DNA from: Bacillus sp. N1-1
GTDB lineage: Bacteria > Bacillota > Bacilli > Bacillales > Guptibacillaceae
NCBI RefSeq assembly: GCF_009818105.1
Contig: NZ_CP046564.1
Coordinates: 4,216,001 to 4,280,000 of the forward strand
Length of the DNA: 64,000 bases
Reading direction: 5' to 3'
The position numbers and the translations under genes are program-made. The notes beneath the pieces are model-generated. The model was not told where the DNA came from. It searched no databases and saw nothing but the letters and a program-made list of their open reading frames with translations. Below, piece after piece: positions 63,479 through 64,000 of the stretch. The number at the start of each line of letters is the position of its first letter. Positions within the stretch are counted from its first letter, which is position 1.

Positions 63479-64000
63479 CTACATTTTCTCTGGAGCTGTG
63501 ACCCCGATAATCTCAAGCGTGTTTTGAATCGTTTGACGAACGGCTTTCATGAGCTTAAAGCGCGCTGCGCTTTTCGCAAGATCTTCTGAATCCAGAACGC
63601 GTTCCGCATTATAGAAGCTGTGAAGCGCCTGAGCAAGCTCAAATGCATAGTTTGTGATGCGGTGCGTCATGCGCTTATCCGCTGCTTCTGCAATCGCCTC
63701 AGGAAGTTCACCGAGCTTCTTAAGAAGGTCCATTTCTTTCTCAGATGTAATAAGAGAAAGATCTGCGTCTTCTGTTAAGCCCATTTCTTCGCCTTGACGA
63801 AGAATGCTGCACACACGAGCATGCGCATACTGCACGTAATACACAGGGTTTTCGTTCGAACGAGATACAGCAAGATCCATATCAAAATCAAGATGTGAAT
63901 CCGAGCTTCTCATGGAGAAGAAATAGCGCATCGCATCGATACCCACTTCATCCATTAATTCACGAAGGGTAACGGCTTTCCCTGTTCGTTTACTCATCTT
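63479..64000 (-). CDS. argS: Arginyl-tRNA synthetase, 3' part (cut by window edge)
   Basis: ArgS charges tRNA-Arg. Only the last 173 residues are present; the gene enters from the right edge. It begins in the KMSKR motif (K at 63998-64000, then [11 protein letters not shown]) and continues into the helical anticodon-binding domain with the family features [16 protein letters not shown] and [12 protein letters not shown]. It ends with a terminator. Confidence 0.93.
   Translation of the reverse strand, partial: KMSKRTGKAVTLRELMDEVGIDAMRYFFSMRSSDSHLDFDMDLAVSRSNENPVYYVQYAHARVCSILRQGEEMGLTEDADLSLITSEKEMDLLKKLGELPEAIAEAADKRMTHRITNYAFELAQALHSFYNAERVLDSEDLAKSAARFKLMKAVRQTIQNTLEIIGVTAPEKM

Overview
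The window is a 64 kb stretch of a spore-forming Bacillaceae chromosome. Gene order closely follows the Bacillus subtilis spoIID-murAA-ywmB / atp / upp-glyA-ywlGFED / ywlC-ywlB-spoIIR / prmC-prfA / tdk-rpmE-rho-glpX-murAB-tal-fbaA-spo0F-ywjG-pyrG-rpoE / beta-oxidation / clsB-uvsE block. spoIID, spoIIR and spo0F mark an endospore former. Strong AGGAGG-type ribosome binding sites and frequent TTG/GTG starts fit Firmicutes. Nearly everything is on the minus strand. The genus cannot be fixed from sequence alone, but the organism is not B. subtilis: it has an 11-gene complex I locus, hflK/hflC, atpZ and icmF.

Layout. 1-3674: 5' part of spoIID (cut by the window edge), murAA, ywmB, a block of structured intergenic repeats, and ywzB. 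3879-14144: nuoABCDHIJKLMN, complex I without the NADH-oxidising NuoEFG module and with a Lys/Ala-rich repeat extension on NuoC. 14265-15366: two plus-strand genes (DUF1722 and DUF1697). 15411-22589: atpZIBEFHAGDC, with a terminator-like hairpin between atpD and atpC. 22924-27027: upp, glyA, ywlG, rpiB and ywlE; a 225-bp MITE-like element sits just after glyA. 27175-29062: hflK-hflC. 29165-34546: mntP, a ypbS-like gene, tsaC (ywlC) with a DnaA-box cluster, a GNAT gene, spoIIR, prmC, prfA. 34699-37695: CoA-disulfide reductase, a lipoprotein, tdk, rpmE. 37848-44416: rho, glpX, murAB, tal, fbaA, spo0F. 44672-47910: ywjG, a second copy of the MITE-like element, pyrG, rpoE. 48202-59965: a fatty/branched-chain acyl-CoA degradation block (icmF, tetR-type regulator, meaB, two acyl-CoA dehydrogenases, 3-hydroxybutyryl-CoA dehydrogenase, thiolase, fadF). 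60207-64000: clsB, uvsE, an alpha/beta hydrolase, a 56-codon XapX gene, and the 3' part of argS.

How the genes work together. The nuo and atp operons are the proton-pumping and ATP-making ends of oxidative phosphorylation. fadF, the acyl-CoA dehydrogenases, hbd and thiolase feed electrons and acetyl-CoA into it. Two shared 17-bp palindromes and two cre-like sites suggest that fadF and the thiolase operon are co-regulated. rho, rpoE, prfA, prmC, rpmE and tsaC form an information-processing core. glpX, tal, fbaA and rpiB handle sugar phosphates; murAA/murAB supply the first step of peptidoglycan synthesis.

Most genes are conserved housekeeping genes. The least explained material is intergenic: a structured repeat whose copies differ by pair-preserving changes, a 225-bp inverted-repeat element, a 20-bp-period tandem repeat at two loci, and a DnaA-box cluster at tsaC. 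No complete new defence, mobile or biosynthetic gene system was found.
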